Under the pieces are notes generated by a model. The model saw nothing but the letters and a program-made list of their open reading frames with translations, was not told the origin of the DNA and ran no database searches. From contig JAVXUO010001917.1 of the NCBI GenBank assembly GCA_033065855.1, positions 372,001 to 436,000 on the forward strand: DNA of 64,000 nucleotides, in the 5' to 3' direction. Each line of letters starts with the position of its first letter. Position 1 is the stretch's first letter. This DNA comes from Escallonia rubra (lineage: Eukaryota > Streptophyta > Magnoliopsida > Escalloniales > Escalloniaceae). Made by a program: the position numbers and the translations under genes. This document shows positions 32,841 to 44,159 of the stretch, piece by piece.

Positions 32841-34233
32841 TCTTCCTCTCGAGCAGGCAATGGACAGAGCTGCCGACATAATGATCATTACGATTCTTAT
32901 CCCCAAACAATCGTCTCATTTCTCTTGCGTTGGCCCTAATTGACTCACCACCTTCACCCACCATTGCAAACCTCACTGTTTCAACCACTGAGTCGCTCGT
33001 GAATGATCCATCCTTGTTGTCCCTAGGAATTTCCACCCCTACTTCCTTCCCTTGCAACAACCTCGCGTTCAAACCTTGGTCATTCATTACCGGGAACAAA
33101 ATCAAAACCCGTCCAAATGCAAGTCCCTCGATGACCGAGTTCCAACCGCAATGAGTCAAGAAGCCCCCAATTGCCGAGTGACTCAGTATCTCAACCTGAG
33201 GAACCCACCCGAAGTGAACCATGCCACGTCCTCTAACCCGCTCCTCAAACCCCTTCGGTAGGACGATGGACTTATCCCCACTCGACCCAGGCGGAGTTCT
33301 GAGCACCCAAAAGAAAGGCAACCCGCATTGTTCCAACCCAAGAGCTAACTCACTGATTTCAGTCTGAGTCAAAGTTGCCTCAGTTCCTAGTGCAACAAAA
33401 ACCACAGAGCTAACACCCTGTTTCTCTAACCACTCTCTAACACAAATCCAATTTTCACCATTTTCCAACTCACTGCCTTCTAAATCTGGAGGTAAAACCC
33501 CTACCGAAACAACCGGTTTCCGGTAAAGCTCACGTAATAATTCAAACCACTCGGGTTCAAACTCCACACAAGTTCTCATCAAAATCAGGTCACTCCCATC
33601 AATAGCCGCCCCGAATCGAACCAAATCCGACGTGCCCGACTCATTACTTCCCTCCACAAACTTCACCACCTCATGGACACGGAAAGCGACGTTTGATTCA
33701 AATGGGACCCACTCCGGCACGACAGTAAAGTCATCCGTCGTCTTTCTGTTATCTTGACTAGTCAACAAAACCTCTGGGGGTCCGAGGAAGGCCATGGTGG
33801 CAGCATTTAAGAGGCTGAAGAAGGCACTTGAGATGCCCAGCTTGTCTGCAAGTGGGGGTAGCCAGTGAGAGGCGTAGTCGAAAATGATCCAATCGGGTTT
33901 CGGGTCCGCGGTTTGGAGGAATTGGGTCAGCTGGGACTCGAGGGAATCGAAGGCAATTTTGAGGAATTGGGATTTCTGGAAGGGTATGTCCATGGAGGAT
34001 TCTGCTTGGTGGGGTAGATTTTCATTTTGGGGAAACGAGAGGGGGGTCAGAGTAATTAGTGGGGATAAGTTTGTGGGTACCTTGGGGAGTCTCTGGAGGT
34101 TTCTTGGGGTGGAAATGAAAGATATTTGGTGACCTTTTTGGGCTAAGCACTTTGAGAGGTGTAAGAAGGGTATCAAATGCCCCATGGCTAACCATGGGAA
34201 CATCACTATGTGTAGAACTTCTTCTTTCTCCAT
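32836..34233 (-). CDS. UGT91-like: UGT91-type UDP-glycosyltransferase, copy 2 (465 aa, single exon)
   Basis: Intact tandem paralogue of the gene at 8373-9782, with the same inferred role as a cytosolic glycosyltransferase of specialised metabolism. Catalytic-type His19, Asp119 and the 44-residue PSPG box (Trp343-Gln386, HCGWNS) are all kept. By hand count the two proteins differ at about 27 of 465 positions. None fall in the first ~128 residues; most lie between 131 and 330, outside the PSPG core. The start is MEKEEV; the extra upstream ATG of copy 1 is a CTG here. The C-terminus ends at Thr, lacking the Ser-Asn of copy 1, because the stop codon is supplied by the duplication junction. Both copies look functional; the substitutions in the acceptor half and linker leave room for different substrates. 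Confidence 0.92.
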   Translation of the reverse strand: MEKEEVLHIVMFPWLAMGHLIPFLHLSKCLAQKGHQISFISTPRNLQRLPKVPTNLSPLITLTPLSFPQNENLPHQAESSMDIPFQKSQFLKIAFDSLESQLTQFLQTADPKPDWIIFDYASHWLPPLADKLGISSAFFSLLNAATMAFLGPPEVLLTSQDNRKTTDDFTVVPEWVPFESNVAFRVHEVVKFVEGSNESGTSDLVRFGAAIDGSDLILMRTCVEFEPEWFELLRELYRKPVVSVGVLPPDLEGSELENGENWICVREWLEKQGVSSVVFVALGTEATLTQTEISELALGLEQCGLPFFWVLRTPPGSSGDKSIVLPKGFEERVRGRGMVHFGWVPQVEILSHSAIGGFLTHCGWNSVIEGLAFGRVLILFPVMNDQGLNARLLQGKEVGVEIPRDNKDGSFTSDSVVETVRFAMVGEGGESIRANAREMRRLFGDKNRNDHYVGSSVHCLLERKT

Positions 34234-34500
34234 GGACAGGATGAAGGAAGAAGGGTTTTCCTTTTTTGGTCTCTCAAAGTACTCAATGCAGCAAGAAGAA
34301 GTATTATAATGGAGATGGTTAGAGCTCGGCAGAAAACAAAACCAATTGAGTGGCTACAAACTGCCAGCCAAGTTCGACTGCCATTCGGCACCACCGACAA
34401 TAAATAAATTAATTGGATTGAAAAATCCACCACCTCTGGTTTGAACTTATCTAGAAACTCAATTCTCATACCACATAAAAAACATGCAAAAATGTGAGAA
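34234..34500 (-). repeat. UGT2 upstream region, shared with 9783-9985 and 10118-10380
   Basis: It contains the conserved CAGAAAACAAAA and AACTGCCAGCCAAGTT blocks and CCACCACCTCTGGTTTGAAC. The match extends further with the distal copy at 10118-10380 than with the copy next to UGT1. Confidence 0.65.
34303..34313 (-). promoter_or_regulatory. Candidate TATA box of UGT2
   Basis: The minus strand has TTATAATA about 70-75 bases before the ATG, aligned with the alternating-TA tract of UGT1. The core differs between the copies, so promoter strength may differ. Confidence 0.4.
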
Positions 34501-34796
34501 GAGTAAAAAGGACAATATAATAATGATGATAGCAACATGATCTTTGCATTCTAGCGCCAGCATCACGAAGAACGAATTAAATCATCTGTAAACGCGAATA
34601 TCTTCTTGTACCCCTGCAACCTTGCAAAGCTACGACTCTGCTGAAACTGCCTTTTCCGCACAACTCAGTAATCTCCACTAGCATGCACACAACCAGCAGA
34701 GCCACCCATGGACTTGCAATCAACATGGCAAAATAACCCTTGAACAACTTGTTCTCATCAGCACAACAATGAGACAGCTCTGGCCACTGCACACGA

Positions 34797-35534
34797 AACC
34801 TGGCAAACGGTTACCTGCGGGTAACCCGTCGTGTGTACGGGTCTGGCGGTTATGGGTAGGATTTACCTGGAGTTTTCCGGGCAGCATTTTTTTTTTGGAC
34901 CCATGCTCAATCCACCTTCGGCTCGGTATATACCTGCGGGTAACCCAAGTTTTTTTTCCCCCTTTTTTGGCCTTTCCATTTTATTTCCTGGACACCGCTA
35001 CGCAAAACAAAACGAAAGTAACTTAAGCTTTGAACACGATACTTTCAACTCACCAAAAATTTACACAACCAAGACTCTTAAAAGTGTTAAAACAACTTCA
35101 CCACAATAGAACCAAATTAGACTTAAACGTAACCTCGAACCATGAACTGGAAACACTATTTTGGTGCATTAGTCCCTTATGTCCATCTTCGCTGGACAAT
35201 GTCAAAGATGCTTTACCAACCAAAAAAAAAAATGTCAAAGATGCTTTCTCAAATTTAAAGTTGCACAGGAATGCTTTATGGAATATGTTGCATTGCACCT
35301 TGACATATCTGTTCTATCATCATTTTTGAAGAATTCAAACTCCTCGAAAACTGGTTCTCATCATCCTAAGTGTTTTACCCGCGGGCATGCCCGTGCCCAC
35401 CCGCTTTTACCCAACTAGTGTGGGTACGAGTAACGTACTCCGAAATTTACCGGTAAACAAATTAAATGCCCATATCCAATTTTTTAGCCCGGGGCTGGTC
35501 TAACCACAAGTCATGGGTAGGCTTTGCCAGGTAG
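34797..35534. mobile_element. Candidate non-autonomous hAT-like element
   Basis: The ends ACCTGGCAAA (34798) and TTTGCCAGGT (ending ~35532) are inverted repeats. Sub-terminal DNA is rich in GGGTAACCCG- and CCCGCGGG-type strings, as often seen in plant hAT derivatives. I see no clear 8-bp target duplication, and it contains no transposase. The short frames at 34769-35418 lie within it. Confidence 0.45.
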
Positions 35535-36180
35535 TGAAAAATATCTCTCATCCCATAATCTCGGATAACAAGAACAAATCAGGTTATCTAGTATAGGGAG
35601 CTAGGATTCCCCCACCGTATACTCTGGGTTTCATTGCGAATTTACCGAATTTATGAGCAGTTTTTAGTTTTCCTTTATAAAAATCCTTGTTAACTATGAC
35701 CACTGTAGGATCTTTAGTCGCAGTCACGCCATCATTTTCCTTATTATGGTCATGTCTTCATCTCGCGTGACCATTTAAGTGCTTTGAGACTCATGATTTA
35801 GTATATACCTTAAGTCATTATTACTAGGTGTTGCTGCAATTCCTGTTGAAGAGTTCAAGCTTTGTTTGCAGTCGTTAGCTGTTGTTAGTCGCTAGACTTG
35901 TTGTGACGTTAATGATGAATTGGCATTGGTTTCTGCTACTTCTGCTACTCATGCAAAAAGTTAACTCGTGTGTTGTAGCACAGACCTGTCATCCGAGTTT
36001 GGAGGAAATGCATCTGGTTCTGCTTTAAAGGAGGCGCTACAAGGAGAACCTGATGAGCAATTGGCCTATAATCCCACAAACAAGTCAGTGAGGAAAAATA
36101 GGATTTCATCTTGCTATTATCAAGGCTTTATCTTTGACAAAAGAAGTTTCACCCATCTGCTACAATTAGAATAAGAGCAT
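35535..36180 (+). pseudogene. F-box associated domain fragment
   Basis: Near 35968-36110 a frame reads EFGGNASGSALKEA, then QLAYNPTNKSVRKNRIS, the 'YNPTxKSVRxLRI' block of F-box associated domains. Upstream DNA (35535-35960) shows nothing recognisable. It corresponds to the position of copy 3 in the first unit. Confidence 0.5.
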
Positions 36181-36735
36181 ACACCAATTAAAAGTTTGGG
36201 AAAGGTGCAAAGTGGAGGGTTTAGATGGCGTAACATTCCGCTGGTAGAATAAAGTTGAATGTTATTTGGCATAGTCCTTGAGAAATTTTACGCCTAACGC
36301 TTTACTTTTTGATGAGTGCAAGCGTCACGTACGTCGGTAGCCAAAAGGGCAACATGGCAAACACTAACGATCTGCGAAAATAGAAGAGGAGTCAGAGTAC
36401 TTTAGCCTATGATACATTTCCTTTAGATGGCAGTATTGTGCATATTTTGTAGTTTCTCAGGGAGAATCAGCTTACGTTTTGTACTTCAAGTTGTCACTGT
36501 CTGATGTCTTCACCAAAAGGTTTTGCCGTGCTATCAGAGGTAAGGCTCCTATGATAATCAAGATAAGTTCAAGCACCTTCCGTAGCTGTTTTGAAGTTGA
36601 ACATGACACTGGTCTGATTGAGAAAGCAGTCTGTCTTATACCAAGAATCCAACTTGCTAAGATTGTTCTTCTTGCAGAACAACATGGTTCATGATTTTGA
36701 CAATATTCTGAGATGTCAATATATATGCCACAACT
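36181..36735 (+). repeat. F-box 3' flank unit, second copy
   Basis: This matches 11800-12350 closely, including the small open frame at 36479-36694. The frame also has a relative in the non-coding flank at 13597-13860, which argues against a real gene. Confidence 0.6.
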
Positions 36736-36769
36736 TTAATTGAGTGAAAAGGAGAATACTGGCTAATAA

Positions 36770-37800
36770 CTTGCCATGTAAAGTCGATTGGTGTAGTGTA
36801 AAATGCATCTCTTTTATTGCTTTCTTGCGAAAATTTACTTCCACACCACCTCTGCTGGTTCATAGATTGATCTGTTAGTAAAAACGTCTTTCATGGCTAA
36901 TAATTTTCTTATGCTGGTTCAATAATTTTCTTATGCTGGCTAATAATTTTCTTAAGGCTTATAATTTGCCATGTAAAGTAAATGGAAGTTCAATCAAATA
37001 CTTTAAGCAAGTCCTTAAATATCATGAAGTCTTTTTGCACCACTATCATACCACTTCTGAACTTTGTTGCGATCCCTCTACCGACGATTACAAGTCTGTT
37101 TGGGGCTTGTGCATCGCTCTCGAGATATTTATGGAGAATTTCTTCTTGTGTCTGGACAGAGTTAAGAGTTCCCTCATATTCTTCAGCAAATGGATACTGT
37201 GCCCCTATAGTGAATGGGCGCTACACCAGAAGGTCAATGCAGCCAGAACTCACTTTCACGAAACTAAAAAGCCAATTTCATCCAAATAAGTACGAGCGAG
37301 GAGGTTCCAACGCCATTGCCCAATCACAGGGATGTCAATGCCACAGTTGGTTTGAGAGCTTTAGGGGGGCAGATTTAATTCGCTGGGATTATGTAAGCGA
37401 TTCTGAAGGCAATGTTGAGGTCCTGTAAATGATGAAATATGGTGCGAAGTAATCTTGGACTACCCCATTCTTGATACCGGGTTTGAAGATGAATCCTCAT
37501 TATGACGACCTGACGCCGCTGCTCTTTACAGAGAAGGGCAACGTTTTACTACGTTTTGACCGCAACCTACTGACCTACAATCACAGAAACAAGTCGATCA
37601 AGGAGGTTCGTATCCCGTGTAATGGTGAACTTTCCATTTATGAAGCCGTTATGTGGGAGGACAGTCAAGTGTCTCCCACCTGCTACCATTGGCATGAGAG
37701 CCAACACCAAAAATGCCTTTGCATAACCACCCTTGAACTCACACCTTGTGCTATTGTATTCAACTTCCTGCGATTGGAAGCGAAGGGAAGCACGCAAGAG
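36770..37800 (+). pseudogene. F-box protein relic, second-unit copy (best preserved overall)
   Basis: Plus-strand pieces in order: ELCCDPSTDDYKSVWGLC near 37060, YERGGSNAIAQSQG near 37291, SDSEGNVEVL near 37399, then from 37477 a clean run with LKMNPHYDDLTPLLFTEKGN, VLLRFDRNLLTYNHRNKSIK and EVRIPCNGELSIYEAVM. These are the middle and end of an F-box associated domain. No F-box motif is found, and stops and frame changes separate the pieces. It is the duplicate of 12380-13490. Confidence 0.72.
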
Positions 37801-38101
37801 TTTAATTAGTCAATGATCTTTCTTTCCAGATATGCGACCAACATTTTCTTCAGATGGCAGTGCCATGCCCATCTTAGCTTCAATTCTGGCAGAATCAGCT
37901 GGTAATTTTTGTTCTTCAAGGTGCTAATGTCTTTCCGGAGAGTTGTCATGTGCTAAAATCAGAGGTAAAGCTTGTATGATGATCAACATAACTTGAAGCA
38001 CCTTATCATTGTCATTTCATTTTTCTGCTGTTTGCTGTAAGTGCGCTGGCATATCAATGTGTAAGTTCAGTTAAGCCAGGGGTTTGATCAGGGAAAGCAG
38101 T

Positions 38102-38858
38102 TTGGTATCAATGTGTAAGTTCAGAACCATCTGTATTGATCTTGATTTTACCTGAGGTGGGAGGAGACCAAATGATCAGTTTGGTATCTTTTTTCGCGCT
38201 CTGACTTTGCATAAGCATTGTTAATGTCATGGGAAAAAGTCAAGGCGGAATTCCAAGAGACATCATCATTTATCAAGGTCCCTTCGATGCACTCTTTATT
38301 CCTATCTTTCCAGACCTGCCAAAGGATAGCAATAAAGATATAATTCCAGGAATTCCAGCAAAATCCGGTTTGTTTTTATTCATGAGGTTATCTTTTAACC
38401 ACTCAGCAGTACTTTGATTGGCAGCAGTATCAATCTGCTGTTGGTTCATGATCCTTTTCCAGCTACCTATAGCTTTTGGGCAGTCTCTTAAGAGGTGGAT
38501 AGATTTTTCAACCGTTAAGTTACACCTCTCGCAAAAGTTGCTATTAGTGATATTTCTAATATATCGCAGCTCATTTGTGGGAAGTCTATCCTACATAGTA
38601 AGCCAGAGCAGATGTATGAGTTTCTGGGGAAGTTTTTGCTTCCAAATCCAACCCCAATTGGACTCCTCAGGCATAGCATTATCAGCATTGTCATTCAAAA
38701 ACTTGTACGCACTAGATATAGTAAACTTACCTTGGGGTTGGGGTACCACAGGGAAGATCATCTCTTTGGGGGTACTGGGGAATATGAACTTTGATAATAT
38801 CCTTTATTATTTCAGGAGCAACAGTAGTCCTAAGCAAATTTATGTTCCAATCTCCATA
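38102..38858 (-). mobile_element. LINE (non-LTR retrotransposon) fragment, 3' part
   Basis: On the minus strand a frame reads KFTISSAYKFLND, GWIWKQKLPQKLIHLLWLTM, a stop, DRLPTNELRYIRN, then NFCERCNLTVEKSIHLLRDC. The last part is the zinc-binding reverse-transcriptase (zf-RVT) motif C-x2-C-x7-9-H-x4-C of plant LINEs. The fragment continues upstream at 43728-44105 beyond the inserted Helitron. It is non-functional. Confidence 0.8.
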
Positions 38859-41800
38859 TCTATATATATATAAAAAGCTGAAGCCTTCGCTTAAAATTGC
38901 GACACATCGGATTTTCGAAGCTCTCTAATTACACCACATCAGATTTTTGGAACTCATTGTTGCTTGCCACATAGGATTGAACTTTTATTCCTAGAGTCTC
39001 CTCCTCTAACACAACCCTTTCACCCACAATCCAGAAAAACAAAAACACCCGTCTGTTGAGCTCCCTGCCTAGACTTCTATCCAACAGAGGAAGCTAGCTT
39101 CCTTCAATCCGTCAATCTGCTCTTTCTCCACCGTACATGCTTCAAGTCGACGCTGCACTCGAGCTCCAACTCCAAGCCCACGCCGTCGTACACCTCTTCT
39201 TTAATCAAACCCACAGAAACAGCACTCCATCATCAACATACCAGATTTTGGTTTAAAGCAATTTTGATCAAACCAAATTGCTGTCCCGTGCTGCCTAGAT
39301 TCTACCAGATTTTCGTTTGAAGAAATTTTCAGAGAAGGCTCCTTCAATCCATCAATCCTTTCTTTCTCCACCGCATCTTTGCCGTCTCTATACGAGGTAA
39401 CTCCTCTCCTTTAAGCAAAAAATATATTGCATGCATGTTTGTATAGGAGAATTGGAAGTGCATGCTTTATTGAATGGATTGCTCAAAGCAATCTATAGCA
39501 GATTTTTTTTTGAAGCATTTTTCCTGAATTTGTGATTTTCAAACGCTATAGATTGTAAATTGATGGTAGTTTAGTGAGTTAGTCGTTTAGACCAAAGGGT
39601 TAGTTGCTTCCCTTAGTGCGCATGCTTACGTAGATTGAACACTTGCATTTCCTTGATGCACATTCTTGGGTAACTGGAAACACATGCATTCCCCAAATTC
39701 AATCTACTGATGTCCAGAGTATCAGCGTAAGAAAAAAAGGATGCATTCCAACAGAGAACAAATCAAAAAAATCATACACTCAAGGTTTAGTGGTCCATCA
39801 TCATCTTAATGTATTTGTTATAACGAGACAGTCAGGTAAATTAACAAAAGTCTATTCATAGTCACTGGTTCACCGCTTTTAATTCAGAATATTGTATGTG
39901 TTACTGAGTGGTCATACCAAATCTAAAAGCGGGTTATTTGAAATTTTAATGCCATGGTTCTTTCCACTGTTGCTGATTTGCGAGTGTATTTACATCATCC
40001 TTTTACCAATTTCAGGTTGTTGAAAACCAAGTACTGCATATGTATGTAGCCTCAGCAATGCAATTCACTGCCTACCCTACTCTAATCCCCGTTGACGCGC
40101 CTTTTACTTAAGGAGGTACATATTTTCAACTCACCACTCTCCTCCTAATTTGACCGCCCTTTAATACACACACATGGACACTCATAGATTTGAGCAGATG
40201 TTCTTGGTAACAATGATCTTATAATAATCTGTGAAAATAGGCCAGAATTTTTCCCTGAAACTCACTTGGATTGCCGAGCAGATGAGCTTTCTAACGGAGT
40301 AAGGAATTATAGGAAAACAAATAGGTTTTTGTTCATATGGACACCTAAATCTGCTACTAAATAGTGTTCTGTGAATTTAACTTTTTGACCTCTCATATTT
40401 TGCAGACAAATTGCTTACTACATAGATTCCCCAGGTAATTTTTCTTGATTTGATTTGTCAATGTATAAAACATGTTTTTGTCAAAATTTATGCATATCTA
40501 TGCATCACGGTATGAAGCTGAGATAACATTTTCTCAACTTATGCTAACATAAGTTCGACAAGTGCTGGACATATTATAGTAGGCATTTACGCAATTGTTA
40601 AGGTGAGCACTGTCACATTCTTTTCACTTGATTTTGATGTTTCTCTCCAGCCCCTACCACCTTAACCTTCAAGGCTTAGAGGTCCAGAATAGAATTAACT
40701 GTTTGAAGGATTTTTTTATTGCTTCTGTACTTTTCATGCATCTATCTCCCTGCCAAGCTTCTGATTCCATGACTGATCTGAACTATCTGCCATGGCCACG
40801 GTAAAACATCAAGTTCTCTACCCGTCCATCGAAAGTTCTAATTAGTCCTTATATCCAGAACCAGTTGTTCATTTCTTCACGGCCTTTGATCATTCGCAAA
40901 TATATTCTACATGACTTTGATCTCTTAGACTTAGTTAAATACAATACATTTGGCAAAATCCTTATACATTCTATCTAAATAAAAAAACTTTTGGTATAAG
41001 TACTATTTGCTATGTTCTGAGGAGCCGAAGATTTAGTCATGGGTGGTCGTGCTTGGTGGTAAAATTGGGGTTTGAGAGATTGAGGATGGCTTCAGTAATG
41101 GGGGTTGTCGTTAGATGGCATGGTGGTTCTTTTTCATGGTGATGACAATAATTGTTTTTGAGAGAAGAAGTTGATATTTAAAGGTGAGTTGATGATTGAA
41201 GGTAGCAATTACGAACTGGCAACGCTTGGAATGCCAGGTAATTGAAGATTGAGAAATAGTTGTGGAGGCTATGAAGGTGCAGATGACAATAATCGTAGTT
41301 GCTATAGATGGTCATACAGGAGGAATAGTAGATATGGGAGCAGTAATAGAGAACCAGTAAGAGAGGGCAGAACAATGATGAATATTTATTCATTGCTTCT
41401 ACTAATCAAGAAAAGAGCATATATACAGGACGAGTAGAGTAACTTTTTCTCAACTTATGCTAACCTAAGTTCGAACAGTGTTGCACATATTAGTAGGCAC
41501 TTTGGCAATTTTTCAGGTGAGCACTGTCACATTGTTTGCAATTGATTTTTAATATTTATCTCCAGCCCCTACCACCTTAACATTCAAGGCTTAAGGGTCC
41601 AGGTTAGATTTAGCTATTTGAAGGATTTTTGCATTGCTTTTGTACTTTTCATGCATGTATCTCCCTACCAAGCTGTTTGACTAATATGGTATCGCTTCCT
41701 ATGTCAACTTGCTATAACAGTTGGAAAGGAATGCGTCTTAAGAGTTGTAAGGCCATCTTCGTGCTCTCTTTCTTATGATAAATAATACAGGAGAACCAGG

Positions 41801-43727
41801 GATCCGGATCTTTAGGTTTGTTCAGTGTAGTAGAGGCCACCTATCGTCGAGTCACAATGCTACTCCATTCAGGTACACTTTTTCGTATAACCTAAAACTA
41901 CAGACAAGGGCATACGCTAAAACAAATAATAAAAGAGGCACCCTTTTCCATTTAATCATTGTAAGCTGGTGCAATTCTACCAAAGAGACTCGAGTAACAA
42001 TGTTTAGTACATGCTGAGTACATATGCCACTGCATTAGTTTCTTTTCATCATTTCTCAAACTTTGCCATAGTAAAACACTAAAATCTGCACCTAGATATC
42101 TCAGCAAAATTATAAAGGTATTGTTCCAACAGTATTTTACTCTTTCTTGCTATGCCACGTGCACCTATCTTCCACCGGTGCAACGGAAGTCTATGCAAAT
42201 GTCGACCTCGATGAAGTGCATCAGTTTAAGTAAATAATGGAAAGTACACCAGACAAAAACTTTCAAATCTAGCAAGAACCAATGCCCAAAAAACCCACCC
42301 TTTCTGAAATTAAAATGGCAAACAGGTTGACAATCAACCAAGTATTAAATACCCAATTCAAGGAAGAAGAAGAGGTAAATTTTAGTTTCACAATCAATAT
42401 ATAATTTTCACTTCTCCTCTTTCTTATGCATCTTATATATGTGCACTGACCTATACTCTTATTGGTAAAGGAAGTAACATGTACCGTTGTGAAAAAAAAT
42501 TGTTGCGGTGCTACCAGACAATGGATGGTTCTAATTTGCATGCCTGAAGTGCTTCGAAGGCTTAAAATCAAACAAAAACATTCTTCTCTGTGACAGTTGT
42601 GGTCCAATTTCTGGCCTTACAGTTCAACGGTAATGAATGTTCTCTATATAAAATTATACTAACAAATTGAAGGTCAACAGCTTAAATTCCAACAACACTC
42701 ATCGAATTGCTATAATGCAGGTACAAAATTCAAATTCAAGTGAGCAACATAATAGGGACTACTACATTTGTGATGTTCAACAAACAAGCAGGAAATGATG
42801 CTCCACATTCATGTACAACAACTAATCACCTTGCAAAATGAGGTATGAATTAGACACAAAGAATAAATTTTCCTTCATAGTTATATTTGTAACAGAACTA
42901 AATCCCAACAATATTTACTAGGTTGGTGCATTGTATACAACACCTAATCCTTTAAAGAATATTATTGGTGAGACTGGGATATTTTAGATAAAAATTGTTT
43001 GTAAGCAAGTGAACAAAGGCTTTGAAGACTATGTAGTGAACAATTTATTCGAAAATGAAAATGCAATTAAAAATGCCAAAGCAGCTAAAAATGGAGAGGT
43101 ATGAAAATATTAGCAAAAGTAATTTATACCTTTTTTCCATTACATACTAAAATTTAGTGCTTTCAATCAGGAGAGTGAAGAAAATGGTGGTGACTCACAA
43201 ATCTCAGGCACCGAAAAAGTACAGAAGAAGCGTATCAAGAACAAACAAGCAAATATTAAAGATGACGCGGTTGATGAATTGCATTATGGTGATGCAAATG
43301 TACTCAACACCAAAACTCCAAAAAAAAAAAAAGGAAGAAAAGAGCTCCGAAGGTAACCCATGGCAACACCAAAAAGAGATCCTTCGAAAGATGCATGCAT
43401 ATGTTGACGGAATATGCAATGAATTACAAGATGAAGGCATAGATGTTGCACTAACCACATTCAGTGCCAAAAGTGAAAGGAAGAATAGAGCTAGAAAAGT
43501 ACAGATGTTTTGATATGATTCTTATATAATAAGTAGTGGACTAATTTATTCGAATCATTTACATACTTGAGTAATGTCAACTATAACGTTTAATATGTTT
43601 AAATGAATAAGCTCATCTACTTTTAGAATTCACTATCTTTCTGTCTTTTGAAATTTTGAACGGATATGATTGGCAATAATTCTAAATTGCATCGCGTCCC
43701 GTGCATTTGCACGGGCACATTAGCTAG
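38859..43727 (+). mobile_element. Helitron, copy c (4.87 kb), with RPA1-like remains
   Basis: The 5' end is TCTATATATATATAAAAAGC. The 3' end is CTAG (43724-43727) after the hairpin CCCGTGCATTTGCACGGG. The host flanks A (38858) and T (43728) lie within a LINE. The leader matches Helitron d. The interior contains decayed RPA1-like coding pieces (42165-43330), a ~200-bp internal direct repeat (40540-40760 and 41440-41675) and a small frame at 39643-39861. No helicase motif is found, so it was probably mobilised in trans. Confidence 0.85.
42165..43330 (+). pseudogene. Replication protein A1-like (RPA1) remnant inside Helitron c
   Basis: Successive exon-like pieces resemble the C-terminal OB fold of plant RPA1-like proteins, in the right order. 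They are ATEVYANVDLDEVHQFK (42175-42231), VAVLPDNGWF then a stop then FACLKCFEG and LLCDSCG (42504-42600, a C-x2-C...C-x2-C zinc knuckle after 'NGW'), RYKIQIQVSNIIGTTTFVMF (42720-42780), and NKGFEDYVVNNLF (43011-43050) with a lysine-rich tail. In-frame stops and lost splice structure mark it as decayed. Plant Helitrons are known to carry RPA1-like genes, so this may be original cargo rather than a recent capture. Confidence 0.65.
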
Positions 43728-44105
43728 TTATAATAAAATCCTTAACCTTATGATTGTTTCTAATACTGTGGGGCTGTGGGAATCAAGAGGTTCTTTGCCA
43801 TGCCACCAATCTTCCCAAAAATTGATATTCTCACCATTGTTTATATTCCACTTGATTCCCTTCCTAAGATGGGGTATTCCTTTCTTTATGCTTCTCCAAA
43901 CTTGAGATCCATTTTTGATGGTATCCCAACTCTTAAAGAGGTTCGTCCTTGACATACTTACTAGAAAGGACTTCAACCCAGAGTAATTTTTCCTTGTTCA
44001 AAAGCGTCCATCCAAGCTTGAACAGGTTGGCTATATATTATTCTCCTTGGCCTTTCTAATATCAAGGCCTCCATTGGTCCTAGGGAGGCAAACACTATTC
44101 CAGTT
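43728..44105 (-). mobile_element. LINE fragment, upstream part
   Basis: The minus-strand frame 43976-43728 reads FKSWDTIKNGSQVWRSIKKG, then INFWEDWWHG. This is the region between reverse transcriptase and zf-RVT in plant LINEs. It joins the 38102-38858 fragment once the Helitron is removed. Confidence 0.75.
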
Positions 44106-44159
44106 AAGAAGATGTATTTTTTTCTTAGTGTCAGTGTCTCCGATCTCCAGAGGAAGGCT

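Noticed and set aside
42269..42607. 112-residue minus-strand frame inside Helitron c
   Set aside because: The plus strand carries the RPA1-like zinc-knuckle piece here; the minus frame is its shadow.
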